NCBI RefSeq assembly: GCF_047663525.1
Contig: NC_092587.1
Span: forward strand, 144,762,001-144,826,000
Direction: 5' to 3'
Source of the DNA: Anas platyrhynchos
Lineage: Eukaryota; Chordata; Aves; Anseriformes; Anatidae
Length of the DNA: 64,000 nt
Shown: piece after piece, positions 42,228 to 56,200 of the stretch
How positions within the stretch are numbered: position 1 is the stretch's first letter
Layout: every line of letters begins with the position of its first letter
Notes under the pieces: model-generated
What the model was told of the DNA's origin: nothing
What the model saw: only the letters and a program-made list of their open reading frames with translations
Databases searched by the model: none
Translations under genes and position numbers: made by a program

Positions 42228-45200
42228 TTAAAAAGCATTTTTGCCTGACCAAACCCAGCCGCACTGCTGCAATGCTCTTTGTGCCATTACCTCTGACCTT
42301 TCTAAAATGCACAAGGCTTCCTGGCTCAGCTGAGGTTGAGGATGTTGTTATGGGGTTCTCGGAGCCCAAGAGCACCCGGGTCTTGGAGTCCTGTCACCAC
42401 TGTTCGGCTGCCGCCCAGGTTTACGGCTTACAAAAATAAACCCAGGGTCTGCTGTCACTTACACGATGTGGTGAGAGGCCTGGGTGGAGGGTGGCACCCC
42501 AGAAATCCCCCTCAGAGATGCAAAACCCCAATGTGATCATTTCCTGTGGTGTCCTGCCTCTTCAGTTCTCACGCTCATCACAGAGGGACTTTGCCTCTCT
42601 GCTTCTAAACTATTTTTGCCTGTCTTTAATAGCACAGGCCATTAGCTCAATTACTGCCTCCAAGTGTGTATGTTCAGGGAGGGGACCCCAGATGCCTTTG
42701 CCCAACACAGGCTTTTAGTTTAATTAAAGGTAAGTGCACAAATATAAACAGCGAGACATGCATCTTAACAACATTTCAGCACTCGCAGTTTTGCTCTTTG
42801 CAATCATCTGCTGCAAATTTCTCAGATGTTATTTGGTATTACTACCCTGGTTTTCAAAGGCATCCAGCAAGAAGTGCTGGATGCACTCTGGACCAGAGCA
42901 TCCAAAGGTAGCTCTGCGAGTCAGCAAAGCACAAGTCGCCAAAGCCAATTACGCACAGGCAGAAGCACTTACAAAAGATGCTGGAGGGTGCTCGAAAGGA
43001 AAAATAGACCATTGGAAAGCTAAAAACAGCCATTGCTGCTTATGTAAGTGTTACCTAATCGTTATTTCTTCCTAGAAAACGGTACATCAGGGCCGTCTCT
43101 TGCCTCGTTACAAGTGTCCTCTTGATGAGGACTCTTTACAGCAACTGTGAGCTTTTAAAGTGTTGTTTATTATCACCACAAAAGCTTGCCTGCAAGGATC
43201 AGTGACAGATTTCTCCGGTGGGAATATGGATGGTACAGCCAGAGACACGCTGTCACTGCTGTGGGAGATACAGCACCTTGCTAATCTGGTATTCGTTTCA
43301 TAAGAGACAGTTCCCTGGGAATACTAATCACCGCTTGCAGTAACCACACATCGGTACTCTAAAAGGCAGCCACTGCAACCTGAACAGCTACCAGTGTTTT
43401 TCCATCCAGAGGAAGCCCCAGGCACCCTGAGGAATACTGGTGGTGTACTTTGAGAGGCTGAATTCTCCTTAGAAGAAGGCTCTAAACCACCTCCTTTGTG
43501 GAAACTTTTATTTTTCTTTTCTGAAGCATTCAGTTGGTATGAGGAAGTTCTCAGGATGTTGTCCATCTTCCTGGTATCTGACCACTCAATTCTCAGCTTG
43601 CATATAGGTGTGTGACCTGAAAACTTGCTGTTAGCTGTATTTGGTCCTGTGATGTGCAGGAAAAAAAAAAAACAGTAATAATAAATGAATGAAAGAAACG
43701 AACAAAACCCAATTCTGCAGTGTTCTGCAGAGCAATAGCCAATGCAACAGCCACTTCTCTACAGGTAGGCAGGCTGAACTTACTTTGTCTCTACTTGCAG
43801 CTCCTTTTAGTTTGCTTTCCTAGACTATTCAAGTTCCAAGTAAAATTGTGGCTGTGCCTTCACATTTAAGAGCTGACTTGCTTTAGCATATGGCCTGGGG
43901 GGCTCTGAGCTGCTGCAGCAATGTTTGGTGGTCTTTGGAGCTGGGCACTGGAGCCAGAGAGAGAAATCACTTTCTGAACTTAGGTGAAGGCCCAAAAGAG
44001 AGTTTTTAGTGCTGGAGGACAGACATCTCTTCTCCTTGAGTGGCTTGCACACCTTCTGGTCCTGCACCACCGCGGCCGTTTGAGCCCACGGGACTGGGTC
44101 AGGCTGCAACTAAAAGCTGAAAATGATCAAGAGAGGTATGATGAATACTCAGCCCCTTCCTTGCCACCTCTGTGATTTCTGTGGGGCTGAATCCAACCTT
44201 TCTTTGCTGAAAGTTGCTTCATTTACACATATATAAAGAAGCATTAGGTACTTGGAAGTCTGTAGTTCTCAGCAAATTTTGTGCAGGACATTTTTGCTGC
44301 CATTGAAATGCAAAAAGCTATTGTATGAGGGATATGTAAATGTAAAAGGAAATGATTATAAAGGTAATGCTATCATAGTTTCTGAGAATAAAATTATTGA
44401 AAAAAATGTTGCTGAGAAATATGAAAATACAGAAATACCAGATGCTTGTTGCAGACACAATAGAAATGTGCAGCATTGTCCACACAATGATTGCCATGGC
44501 TTACTGGATAATAACAGCAAAATAAGTTGTGCATTTTTCCTAAGTTCACACGTAGCTAAAATAAAATTTCTCAGTTGAAGAAACATTGTGGACATTGAGC
44601 TAGACTTTCAGTGGAGAAAAAGATCAAACATCCGGATGAGAACGTATCATTTTTATAACTACTTACGCAGCAAACCATGGAAATACCAAAAAGTTGCTGA
44701 TTGTTTTCAATGCTACACATCTCTTCTCAGCTTGATTACTTTGTGACGGGAAAGGCCAGTATCAGAAATACTCAAAATATTAAAATGAAATTTAAATTAA
44801 TTCATTTACATGTTGACGACGTATCAGTGAAATTATTCCTGTTAACTCGAGGGGACATTTATCCGCAAATTAATACCAAGTGAGAATCGAGCATTTCCCC
44901 CAGTATTAGCCATTTAATTTAATCTGTGACCTGCAAAGTATGCCAGAGAGAAGTCATAATTTGATCTTGGCTGTTGCAATCAAAGTTTCTTAGCTTCCAA
45001 AGGAATTTAAAAATAACATGAGCTATTTCAGCCGATCTCTTGATTGCATGCAAATACCGAGGCTTATCGGCACAGATGGTTATTGCTGTATCCTGTGGTC
45101 GAAAGGACCTTCAGCCACTCCTGCTGTCAACCCCAAGCTTGTTTTTTCACAAAACTTCTGAGTTTTCTTTGAGCCCATGAGTCTGCAAAGCATATGGGGA

Positions 45201-45842
45201 ACACGCGTGCAGAAGGCTGCAATGGACAGCAGCGTCCCTGGGAGCACAGCACGGAGTTCAAAACTCCGAATTTGGGAACATGCAGAAAGGCAATTTGCTG
45301 ATCTGACCTAAACTCAGTGTCCTTGCACATTTGCATTTTGAAATATTATTTAATTACAGAAATTTAGGATAATCTGTATTTCTGCTGCCTTATTCCATGC
45401 AAGGAATGGACATCTCCCATTGCATGGGCAGCTATACAGCTTTTCCTTTTTACACCAAATTGTTTCAACATTTTCTGGAATTTTTTTCCCCTAATGTGTG
45501 ATTTTTTGAGAAACCCTTAACAGAAAAGAGACAAGGAAAATAAACAATGTTCTTCACAGCTTACACTATGCATTTACATGAAATGATTGCATTTAAACGC
45601 CTGTAACGATAACTCTGCCTGCTGTTGGTGGAACAGGATAGTGCTTGAGACAATTGTAATGAGAGTCCTTGCACAAGTCCCAGAGCAGCAGAAGGCCAGC
45701 AGAAGGCTTGCTTTCACTTGTCAGAGCCAGGACAGCATGTAAAATCAGGGCATGCACTGAGCGGATGTTCAGATATATGCCCAAAAGTGCATCCCTAGTC
45801 AGCTAGGTATCTTCACAAGCTCAATAGGGATGGGGAAAAAAA

Positions 45843-45860
45843 GGGGAGGGGAGGGTGGGG
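45843..45860 (+). other. G-quadruplex motif
   Basis: GGGGAGGGGAGGGTGGGG: four G-runs with one-base loops, a pattern known to fold very stably. Confidence 0.75.
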
Positions 45861-48800
45861 AGAAGTAAAAGGGAGTTACTGTTCCCTGAGGAATTTCAAG
45901 GTTCAGTTAGAAGCACAGCACTCATGCAGCCAGAGGAAATTAAACAGCACCAGTGTGAATTCAAATTGCTTTCAGCACACTGCCTATGACCATTCAAGTA
46001 GATAAGGAAGAAAACAAAACAAAACAAAGCAAAGGCATTTAGAAAATACTTTGTCAGGTTGCATCACAAACACATTTTCTGAAGTTTCAGCCTGACCCAA
46101 GATTCATCAAGCAATTAGCCAGTACGAACTTCTCATTTCTTTCATTCATTTCCACTCCATGGGGTCACGGCTCTGTCAGACCTGCTCACTTTTCGCAAGG
46201 TCATTCCTGTTTCTGTCTTAGGAACGCTTCCTAACGTTCAAGTACTGTTTTCATATCACCCCTGACATATATTTTTGCAGTGTTTTGCACATCGAGGGCA
46301 CTGCCACATCATTTCTCTTCCCTGCTGTTCCCAGCACTGTCACTTACAGCCTTGAGCCTTCTTGTCTGACGCAGCTGGAGGATGGCAGCTGAGTGCAAAA
46401 ACCCTTCTGCAGAGTTTTCCACGGGTAATGTTGATTCTCCAGGCGGCTGTGGTGGTAGGCAGCAAGCTTCAGAGCTCCTTTTTATAGCTGCTCATATCAG
46501 TATGCTTTGACTCCTGGGGCCACAGTCATACTGAGAGTAATCAAAACACTGGCGTGTTCAAGACTACACGTGGGTTTGTAGCTTGTCCTGCCAGCCAGCA
46601 ACCTGCATCAGTGTGAAGCTGTGAAGCCTTCAGGGAAGAGAGGAAATTATTATTATTTTTTTTAAATATATGTTTCTGTCCTTGCTCTACAGCCTGTTCT
46701 AAAGTTCAGCGATTGCTGCTGGAACACTTCACATGAGCAGGTTTAATCAGGCCCACAGACCAGTTATGTAAGCATGACGCAATTTGCTGGGACGAAAATA
46801 TGGAGCAAGTTCAGCATTTCATTACCCGTCCAGAGACTCGGTCCGTACGTAGGCTGGAGGTTGACTAAACCGGGTGGGTAGGTGGTGATAACACGAAGCA
46901 AAGGCGTCAGGATGTGATGGTGGCATCCCTTAACCTGGCCAGATGGACGAGCTGTCTGGTCCTGCAGCACGTTGTGCCTAGGCGAGAAGATACTCCTCCA
47001 ATGATTAATATATATACATATATATACACATATATCTTCACTTCTTAGTGGATGTTTCTATATTGCCAAATTTGCCTAATCTAAATCATTTTCCTAAGCA
47101 GGGAACAGCAGTTTTTTCCCGTCATATGAAATTAGTCAAGCTAAATGGGTGCAGAGAAGAGCTCCAGCAAGGCTTGCTTGGAGTGGTTTACTAAATACAG
47201 ACACAGAAATGAAGGTCTACACGATAAGCCCCACAGACAAGGGGAATGTATGCTGTGAGTTTCATCGCTTACTTAGGATACTGGAACATCCAGTTACCAG
47301 TAAGAATGATCTTTTTGTGCCTGCGTGTGTGTTTGCTCATGGCAAAGAGGTAGCAACGTTTTCTGGACGCTTTGCCAAGAGCTATTGCACTCTTTGGTGC
47401 GTGCAGATTGCATTGCTCTTGGATGTCCTGCCAGCTTTGGTATTAGGGAATCCAGCATTAATAGCCACAAACTTGTACGAGCGATACATTCTCTGAGCAG
47501 CAGCAATTTAAAATTTTATTTCAGAAATGTATTTTAATTCCAAGTTCCTGTTTTCAGATCCATAAGTATTGTAAAAATCCTGTTCTCTGAGATGTGTGTT
47601 AATCTTAGCTGTGGGGTAATTTTACCTATTTATCTTGTTACTTCCTTAAACAGTCTGGACGGGGCTGTTCTGTTAACTGAGTTCACAGCATCTCACAATG
47701 AATTGACATCAGCTATTCTGGTCATCGCTCTTTAGCTGCTAAAGAGAGTCATGCAGTCCAGCACAGTATCATTATAAAATACTTCACACTCTGCTTTAAT
47801 CCTCAGCCATGACTTGCTAACTACTTGCTATGCAGGAATCACTACTCTTTCCATACTCTTAATTAATACTCTGTTAAATGCTCTTTACCACATGGGGTTT
47901 CCCTGCTGTGCTGGAGGTGATCTCTCAAGGTGAACTCATGCTCTCCCCTCAGCACTCTGTCCAAGGGATGAGACCCTCCCTAAGGACTGGCTAAAGCATT
48001 GGCAAACCTCACATGTCCCCTCCAATGCTTCTGCATGTGCTATTTCTGAACAGGGGCTTTTAACTGTTTTGTGAATTACTAGGCTTTTTTTTTAAACTTC
48101 CCACCTGGATTTGGAAAAGCAGACCTGCTGGCCTTGCTGGGAATGGTGTTTCTCACATGTGGTGGTCGCAGATATGGAAATGTTCCTCACTAAAACACGG
48201 GGCAAGGGCAATGCAGGCAAGCGAAGCTGTGAATGCCGCAGCATGTGAAATACTACTCGGCTGTGTTTATCTGCCCTGCAGCGAGCAGAGCTAAATGCCT
48301 AGCCTTAAAGGGAAGTCCCTATTTTGAGGGCTTACTCTGGTGAGCAGCGAGGCGAGGATTTCTACCAAATGTGTTCACCATAATGTAAAAATTTCAGGGA
48401 TAAGGGTCTGGATGAAAGGGGTCAGGGGGAGGTACATTAGGTTAATTCCCCTTGTGCCAGGCACTAATCAGGAAGGTGTTTCTCTGGGCTGAATGTCCCA
48501 AAACTGCCTTCCTGCATTGTCACTGCCCCTGTCAGCAGCTCCCTTGAAGCAGGGATCAAAAGTCACTGGTATCCTTCCCTGTGAAACAGAAACCAAGCAC
48601 ACACAGTTTGCAGATTTGAGACTTTATGTGTTTCTTTCTTTGGATGCCTTAAAAAAAAAAAAAAAAGTGTGATATGATCTGCCCAGGAGAGAGCAGCACT
48701 GACACCCTATAAAGGATAACCAAGGTATTCTCTTGCCAGACAGGAGGCTGGTTCACCTTATCAGCCATGATACTGAGATGAAAGATTCTTAATAGGAGCT

Positions 48801-49850
48801 GCCTGAAGTTGAGAGAGCCCTTTTGTGAAACCAGCATACCTCAGAGCGCACCACAAAGGAACATCAGCACAGGAACTGTGTAAAACATTTCAGGCTTGCT
48901 GATGGTAAAAATGCACCGTGGCACACACAAAGGCTGTCCTTGATGTGCTGCAGGTGTACCCTTAGTTAATCAGAGACGTAACCTGTTGTTCATGGGGGAT
49001 TTTTGACGGAACCACTTTAGAAGGAACGTGCACAGCACAGCCCACACTTTGCAGACGAAGTACAACTAAGTGCTGCGGCTTGGGGATTTGGGGGAGGAAG
49101 GCAAGGGTCCCTTTTCCCTTTGGTGGGACAGCATTGCCTCCTAGTCCCAGCTCGGTGGTGGCAGCTGACACAAACGCGAAGCTCCGTGATTTTTCCCTGT
49201 TGTCGGAGCCCAACTGCATCCATGTTGCTGTGTGGGTGCCTGCCTCTGATCCCACACAGAGGAGGCAGCTTTCTTGAGGAGTGTGCTGGGAAGGAACAAC
49301 TGTTGATCTCCCTCCCGAAATCCCATCTGTTGTCTTCAGCAACTATGACTTGCTGGCTGGACTAGATAATGTTTCCCTGGCAGGAGCTGTAAGTTTCCAA
49401 GCGCTTGCTTGGTGCAAAGTCAGAACTTGATTAAAAAAGGACAAGCAGGAATATAATTTCCCTCTCTCCCGTCTGTTCTGTAGCACAGTACGAGGTACGC
49501 TGCCAGCAGCCAGACAGTGCAGGGTCTGTGTGAGTTTTGGGGTTTGTTCCATGCCTCAGAAAGGCGAGGAGCAGTATGCTAATGCTAGAGGCGGGCTCAG
49601 GAAACAGGGAAGCCTTTCTGGGCATTAATATTTGTGGTGTTATTACTCTGTATGTATTTGACGATCGGCCCCTGTAGATTTAGTTTGAGGTGGAAACGAA
49701 GTCAGCAGAAGCTGAAGTTAATCGTATTTCGATGTAGCAAAGCACTGGCTGTGCCATGAGTTATTTGGGGAAATAAAGTTAAATGGAAGCCTGTATGGCA
49801 GCCTGAGGAGTTGGGGGAAAAAATGACTGACTTTTAATGAGGTCTATCTC
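45861..49850. other. Intergenic upstream of GRTP1
   Basis: Contains an alternating TA/CA stretch (about 47006-47034) and a poly(A) run (48650-48666). Nothing else is recognisable. Confidence 0.6.
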
Positions 49851-50158
49851 CTCCAGAACCTAGTCCTGAGGAGCACTAGTGCCTGCAGGAACCGAAGCAC
49901 AAGGGCAGGGGGGCTCATGCCGGGACCTTCCCTCACAAGCAGCCACCGGGGGGGACCCCGAAATGGCGGCTGCCCGCGGCGGCCCCTCCGGCCTCCGCAG
50001 GACGGGGGCTGCCCCGGGGCGCCCCGCTCGCCCTCTGGGGGTCCCCCAGCTCCATAGGGACCCCCGGCAGCCCCCGTTTTGGCACGGGCCCGGCCCCCAG
50101 CACGGGAGGGAGGCGGATCCGGGCGGCCGCCCCCGCCCCTCAGCCGGCGGAGCTCCGC

Positions 50159-50191
50159 ATGGGGCGGCCGAGGCGGCGCTGCTCGGGCTGA
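50159..50191 (+). CDS. Possible short upstream ORF in the GRTP1 5' UTR
   Basis: An ATG at 50159 opens an 11-codon frame (MGRPRRRCSG, stop TGA) that ends 37 bases before the GRTP1 start and in a different frame. If transcription starts upstream it could lower translation of the main frame. The start context is mediocre (C at -3, G at +4). Confidence 0.35.
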   Translation: MGRPRRRCSG

Positions 50192-50228
50192 GGAGAGCCC
50201 GGCCGGGGCTCCCTGCCGGAGGGGGCCG

Positions 50229-50266
50229 ATGGCCGGGACAGAGGGCGGCCGGGACTGGGCGTACAG
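50229..50266 (+). CDS. GRTP1: GRTP1 exon 1 coding part (residues 1-12)
   Basis: Encodes MAGTEGGRDWAY plus two bases of codon 13, and ends TACAG/GTAGGC in phase 2. The frame is open upstream but has no earlier ATG, so 50229 is the best start. Confidence 0.8.
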
Positions 50267-53200
50267 GTAGGCTGAAACTCCGTCCCTGGGGGTGTGCAGG
50301 GAGAGGTTGGACCTGGTGCTCGAGGACATGGGGCAGGGGGTGACACTGGTGGTGGCAGGGGGGTGGTGGGACCAGGTGATCCCGGAGGGCTCTTCCCACC
50401 CTGCTGGCGCTGTGTTATGGAGAGAAATGCACCCCGGGCTTCCGTGCGGTCGTAATTTGGGTCAGTTTTGCACACAGCAGATCCTTTGCTCTAAAAATTC
50501 CTCGCTTCTAAAGCGAGCGAAATCTGTAAAACCGCCTGAACGGCGCGTGTTTAAGTTCATTTACTTAAGCAGCTTGGATACGCTGTGCAGCCTGTGTAAA
50601 GTAAGTGTTTGCTGGGAGGAGAGCTGCGTTTAGAAATAGCAGCTGGAAGTTATTTAAAGCATAATTAACTTTTTTTTTTTCTTCCCTCACTTGAAGGTAT
50701 GTAGAAGCAGTTGTGCAAGAATTCTTTTATTTTTTTGTTTATTTTATAGGGTTGATCCATATGGATTTGAAAGGCCAGACGACTTTGATTACGCATCCTA
50801 CGAAGCTTTCTTTTCCAGGTACCTGGTGGTACTCACAAGGCGAGCAATAAAATGGTCAAAGCTTCTAAAGGGGAAAAACAGCATACAGAAGAGTCTAAAA
50901 GGTGAGCTGTACGTTTACTTAAAAGAACATTGTGTTGGAACCGGTATACATCATATTCAGTTCATGTGGGTTTTTGAATGTTGAATTTTATTTTCCTCTT
51001 CAAATGAAAAATATTATTAGGGGGATCATTGATTTGATTTAAAGTTTACAAAGGAGTAATCCTTCTTTGGCATGCACCGTAATATCTTATTACATCTGTA
51101 ACCCAGAGATTATGGCCAGTGGCACTTCCAGGTGCTGGTGTACAGCTGTTATGTTGCTCTGTGCGCTCTCTGAAAAGACGTGTGATGATGCAGGAGGCAC
51201 TGTCTGGAAGCCCAAGGATCGGGATGCTAGGGCTCTAACCTCTCTCCTTGGCAGTTTATTGACTGCTGAAATTTTCTAGTTCATTTTATCCTCCTTTTGT
51301 AAAACAATGTTCACCTCGCTGCTAGAAAGGTGTGTACGGAGAACTGAAACTAAGCACCTTACAGAGCAAAGAAAGCAAAAATTCATGCGGGAGCTAACGC
51401 AGCATTGGAGAACATGCTGATGGAACAGTTCATGGCCAGTTCAGAAAGGAAGAAAACCTCTAATAATGTTTCATTTTACAAGAGAGATGATGGGGAGAAA
51501 TAAGTACATGGAGGGAATCAGAAGGGGACAGGGTGTTGTCAGACTGAAGGTCACCCCCCCTCCCTTCCTCTGGATTTTTCCATATAGGCATCATTTTTTC
51601 CCTTTGCTCTCAATTATGTTATTCAGCTTGCTTTCTTTTAGGAAACCTTTTGGAGTTCCCTATAACTATATTAAAGAAAAAGTGAGTAAAACAACCCAAA
51701 AGTTCATGCACTGGCTGTAACATAGCTGAATATTCAAAGCTCTGCTTCAGGTGTGGACCTTGAGTGCTAATTCTGGCTGTTTGTTTTTTTTTTTTCCCTT
51801 GGCACCAGGAATGGAATGGTAACAAGTGAGACGTTTTCAGAGGAACAGTGTATTTAGTGGAAGGATGTCAGTTTTGAGGCTGAGGAACACCAGAAAATGT
51901 AGGTTTGAGCTATAGTTGCTAGATCATATGCTGCTAACTAGAAAGTAACTACTGATACTCTCTTATTTTTCTTCCAGAGATAAAGAAGATACTGTTTAGG
52001 GTGTACATTTTTAATATAGTAGTAACTATGCAGTATTCTGAGTTATTTTGAGAATTCTGAGTTATTTGCAGAATTCAGAGGATTTTGAGTTTCTGCAGAA
52101 TTTAGCATTCCAGTTGTGGAAAAAAATAATCTTGGGTTTTAATTAATCTCCTTATTTTCTTAAAATGGGTGAACCGTGACAGGTGAAACCTTTAGTAATT
52201 TGCACAAGCTGCTCGCATCTCTCTGCTCTTGTGTAGCCTGTTCCAGCCTCACAGACGCAGAATGTTCCTGTGGTAGAGCAGTGTGAGTGCCTTTCGTCTT
52301 ATTTCAGAGCCGAAACTTTGACTAATTCTCTCAGCTTGTCCACTAAGCTTCAGTACCAATAGTGGTGCTGCCCCTCTAGCCACGTAATGATAACAACCAT
52401 TAATGTCATGTTTATCTTCCCTAACAGGCTAATGTGTTGTATTTTTAAAAAGTCTGCTGCAGTTTGTGAAAAATTGGGTAAAGTAGATCCACTGAGGGGG
52501 TGCAGGCAACAGCTTTGGCTGTAGCAAGCCCTTGCAGGCTGGCGTATCATCTTTGATGCTAGTTTTTGTTAAAGGTACTCAAATATGTGTTCTCATGCAT
52601 ATGTGTAATATATAATGTGTAATTATAAGGAGAGCGACTGGAGTTAAGTAGCGTTGAGGAAGTGCAGTCTGAGTGTAAATTTGAAGCTGTTACACTAAGC
52701 CGCCCTCATTCCCATCAGCTGATTCCTCAGCGGAGGAGAGCAGCAGATTAACCTGTACAACTACTGATTGAAATGCTTCCCCTCTGATATCAGTATTTAG
52801 ATCGAAGCCTGTCAGTTCTGTGAAGCACAGAATTAATTACCTAAGTAGTGGCTTCAGTGTGTGCTTTATCCTACAAGATGATCCTGCAGGGCCTTGGGGA
52901 GGAGAAGGTCTGATTTGTGGGGTGCTTGCTGCCTGGTGAGGCACTCCACAAAATTATGAAATCACCTAGGTTGGAAGAGACCTCCAAGATCACTGAGTCC
53001 AACCTCTGACCTAACACTAACCAGTCCTCCACTAAACCATATCCCTAAGCTCTACATCTAAATGTCTTTTAAAGACCTCCAGGGATGGGGACTCCACCAC
53101 TTCCCTGGCTCCAGCACCTGGCTTCCTTGCTCAGGAGCTCAAAAAAAAGCTTTAAAAGGCGCCCTGCTGTGTCTAGCTGGGGGAGAGGCGCTGTACGTGT

Positions 53201-56200
53201 GACACCTCTGTGGCTCCACACCCATTTCTCCCCACACATCGAGGAGCTCAGCATTGCTGGCCAAGAAGAAGTGATGACCTGTGCTAATTTTCCAGTTGGG
53301 AAATGTGGCGTGTTCACGTGCTGCTCAAGTTAGCCTCATGCCCATGTGCGGTACGGACGCATGTAATTCTGTCCTACTGTAAAGAAAACTAATTAGGCTA
53401 CATTTTAACGAGGGTAATTAAGCGGTGTATCCTGTTATTCTGGATCAGAGCCTTCCGGCCGGGCAGGGCATGGGAGTTTTGGCTGGTAGTTCCTTTTGCT
53501 CGTTCTTCAGTCTCTTCCTTTTGCTATTTTGTGGTGTTCTGTTTCCCTTTCTACCCTCGTTATCAATGCTGTCTCCTCTGCACATGAGAAATTCCAGTTG
53601 GCAGTCAGTCGCTTGCCTCCTCTCTCTCTCTCACAGGATCCCAGTAACAAAGGTAGAATTACTGCTTTCATCCACTTGGCTGCCGTCTTTATTGAGACCA
53701 AAAGACAACCACAGGCAGGCAACAAACCCTCCAAGATAATTACCCAAAGGAGCTTAACTCTGACCAAAAGTGTGCTGTGTAAGAGAATCAGGCTGCAGGT
53801 GGATTAGTCAAAACTGGCGGGCAGCAGAAGGCACTCTCTGGTCTTTGAGGCTGGTAAAATCCAGTGCAAGGTGAAAGTGGTTGTCGCAGGAGCACAGCTG
53901 GTCCTCAACAGATGTTGGAGGAAGGAAGGAGCTTCTTGGAAAGTCAGTGTGTACGTTTGACAGGAACTTGAGTGCTCGCAGCACAGGTCTGCTTTGTTTC
54001 TTCGATGTATGCATAAAACAAAACCTTCAGCTCCTTGTTGAGATGCTGTTCTCAGCTCTGCCGTAGAGTTTTTTCCAAGGTCTGAGTTACTTTCCTCAGT
54101 ATTTAATCGGAATTGTTATGTGCAGATGTTTTTCAAAACCACACTCTTCTAAAATTTTAGGCATGATGATTTTTGTTCTTAAATGGCGTTTTCCTGCGTA
54201 ACTTGGTCTGCCCATGGTGTAGAATGAAGCAACGTTAAGGGGAAGGGGAAAAGGTAAACACAACTTTAACTTGATGCAAAAACCTTAAAAATTTTCATAT
54301 TCCGTGTTAAACAGCTTGCTTAAAGACTGATGCTTCATGTTTCATCTATGAACGGAGGCAAAACTTTGATGTACAGATATTTCTTTATCACATACTCCAA
54401 AACTTGGACTGTTGAAGGCTTGGTGGTTTTGAGCAGTGCTGCTCTTGAGATCAAGCCTCTGGTGTACAGTCGGAGTCGGATGCGTGCTCGAAGACACATG
54501 CACAATCCGGCTTCATCTGTGAAAGCTTCTTAAACCCGACAGTGGGAGGATGTTCTGCTGTGTGGGATGTTGTGGGTTTTTATTTCCTGAAGATAATGTG
54601 GAAGCACCCGGGGCGATAGGAGCCTCTGGCTGCCTATTGTCATGTGAATGATGACACTGAGGAATAATGAGTGTGCTGGGCGCTGCAGGGCTGCTTTCCC
54701 CTTGTGCCAATGTCAAAGGCCTGTCCCCACTTCCCTGAGTTTAACGCGTATTGTTGTTGGATGTGGTTGCTGGCTGTGCTTTCAGGATTGATAGTTGTTC
54801 ATCAGCTGCGTTCCTGTGCTTGCTGTGCCCATCTCTAGGATTTATTGAGCAGCAGAGTTCAAAATCTTGTAAAAAAGATGAAGTGGGGATTATCAAACAG
54901 AAATGAGTAAATTATCTCCAGTCTGTCTAGAATAAGGTTGCGGTTGAAGTTACTTTACAGCTGGAACAAGAGAGGCTGTTACCCATAGCATAAATCCTCA
55001 TGGGAACGCTAAATAAAAACTGTACCCTGAAGGCCAGGTGCTTATTGCAAATGTGAAGGGTAGGAACGTTTTTTTTGAGAGAAAGTGCCAGATTTTAGGT
55101 GGGCGGAATGCCCATTAGAGATGCACAGATCTCTCCGTTGACATTGGGAAGGCAGTTTTGGCTCCTAAAGCATAGGCAGCTAAAAAGAGGTGGAAACGAG
55201 GCATGTAGAAGGTCGCTGGCTGAGTTGCTGTAAACTCATTTTGCTCTGCTGTTTTTAAGGCCAACTGCCTTTAATTCAGACACCGTTTATCTTGAGTTAC
55301 AGACCTACGTAACTGGATAAAACCAGGTTGGGTATTGATATTTTGTGCAACAACCAAGAATTCCCCACTCTCATTCGAGTCCCGTTGAATTTGGACAAGA
55401 GAAGCTGGAGCTTTAATTAAGCATCATTCATTTAGTAGTAAATGTCTGATTCCTTTGTCACTTCCTTCTCCCTGGAAAAAGCAGAAGGATCTCAAGTGTT
55501 TGGCTGTCTTTTGGGGTCAGAAGGGGTCATGCTGATGTAGGATTATGTACCCACGAGCAGCATTGGTTCTCTTACTAATGTCTTTCATTCCATTCCTAGG
55601 AGGAAGCTGCTTTGGCTGTTATTAGCCTGATGCTCCTTCCTGCAATCTTGCATCCTAGTTATTCACACTGAATCATCTGCTTAAAAAAATAAATAAAAAA
55701 ATAAGGCTAGGATGCAGGAGATAACAGCTATTTTAGATCTGAAAAGATTTCCCCAGTTATTCTGGGACAAATCGTCTGCTGCTCTCTGACATTTCCATCC
55801 CTTCTAAATGAGTTTAGGCAGTAGCCATGTGTTTCGTACTTCTGTGTCTGTGATGGTTGCAGTGGTTAGATGCTAAACTGAAATCCCAGTGTTAGGTTAA
55901 CACAGCCATTTATGCTAGAGCATAACCAAGCAAACAGTGGTAACGTGTCAGAGGCTGTTAGGGAAAGAAAAAAGTTAGTGCTTGTCTGAATGATAAAGGA
56001 GGAAGGTCGAGGAGAAGCTTTTTGGTGTTCCTATCTCCAGTCAGAAATTGGGAAGGATTCAAAATCCTACGAAGGCAATAGAGGACTGAGAAAAGCATGG
56101 GTCTGGCGATCAGTGTGGGGAGTTTGAGTGGCAAGTATTTAGGCAAGAATCAAAAATACACGGTAGCTGAGAAGAAAATGCTTATCCTATGTGGTGGTCT

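Larger units (their letters stand above)
40921..45842. other. Intergenic; simple repeats and possible conserved non-coding DNA
   Basis: Contains a G-quadruplex motif (41877-41895), an A/G-rich run (41690-41735) and an AAAT repeat (42198-42227). Between about 44.3 and 45.1 kb there is AT-rich sequence with several TAAT-type homeodomain cores and an octamer ATGCAAAT near 45047-45054, which might be an enhancer. I find no gene. Confidence 0.5.
49930..50480. promoter_or_regulatory. CpG island promoter of GRTP1
   Basis: The sequence switches abruptly to very GC-rich DNA dense in CpG, GGCGG and CCGCCC (SP1-type) motifs, with no TATA box. It surrounds the first coding exon. Long minus-strand frames across it are a composition effect. 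Such islands are often bidirectional, but I see no minus-strand gene. Confidence 0.85.

Noticed and set aside
49844-50399. Minus-strand frames of 161-179 codons in the CpG island
   Set aside because: GC-rich DNA lacks stops by composition. The products are Pro/Arg/Gly-rich with no similarity I recognise.
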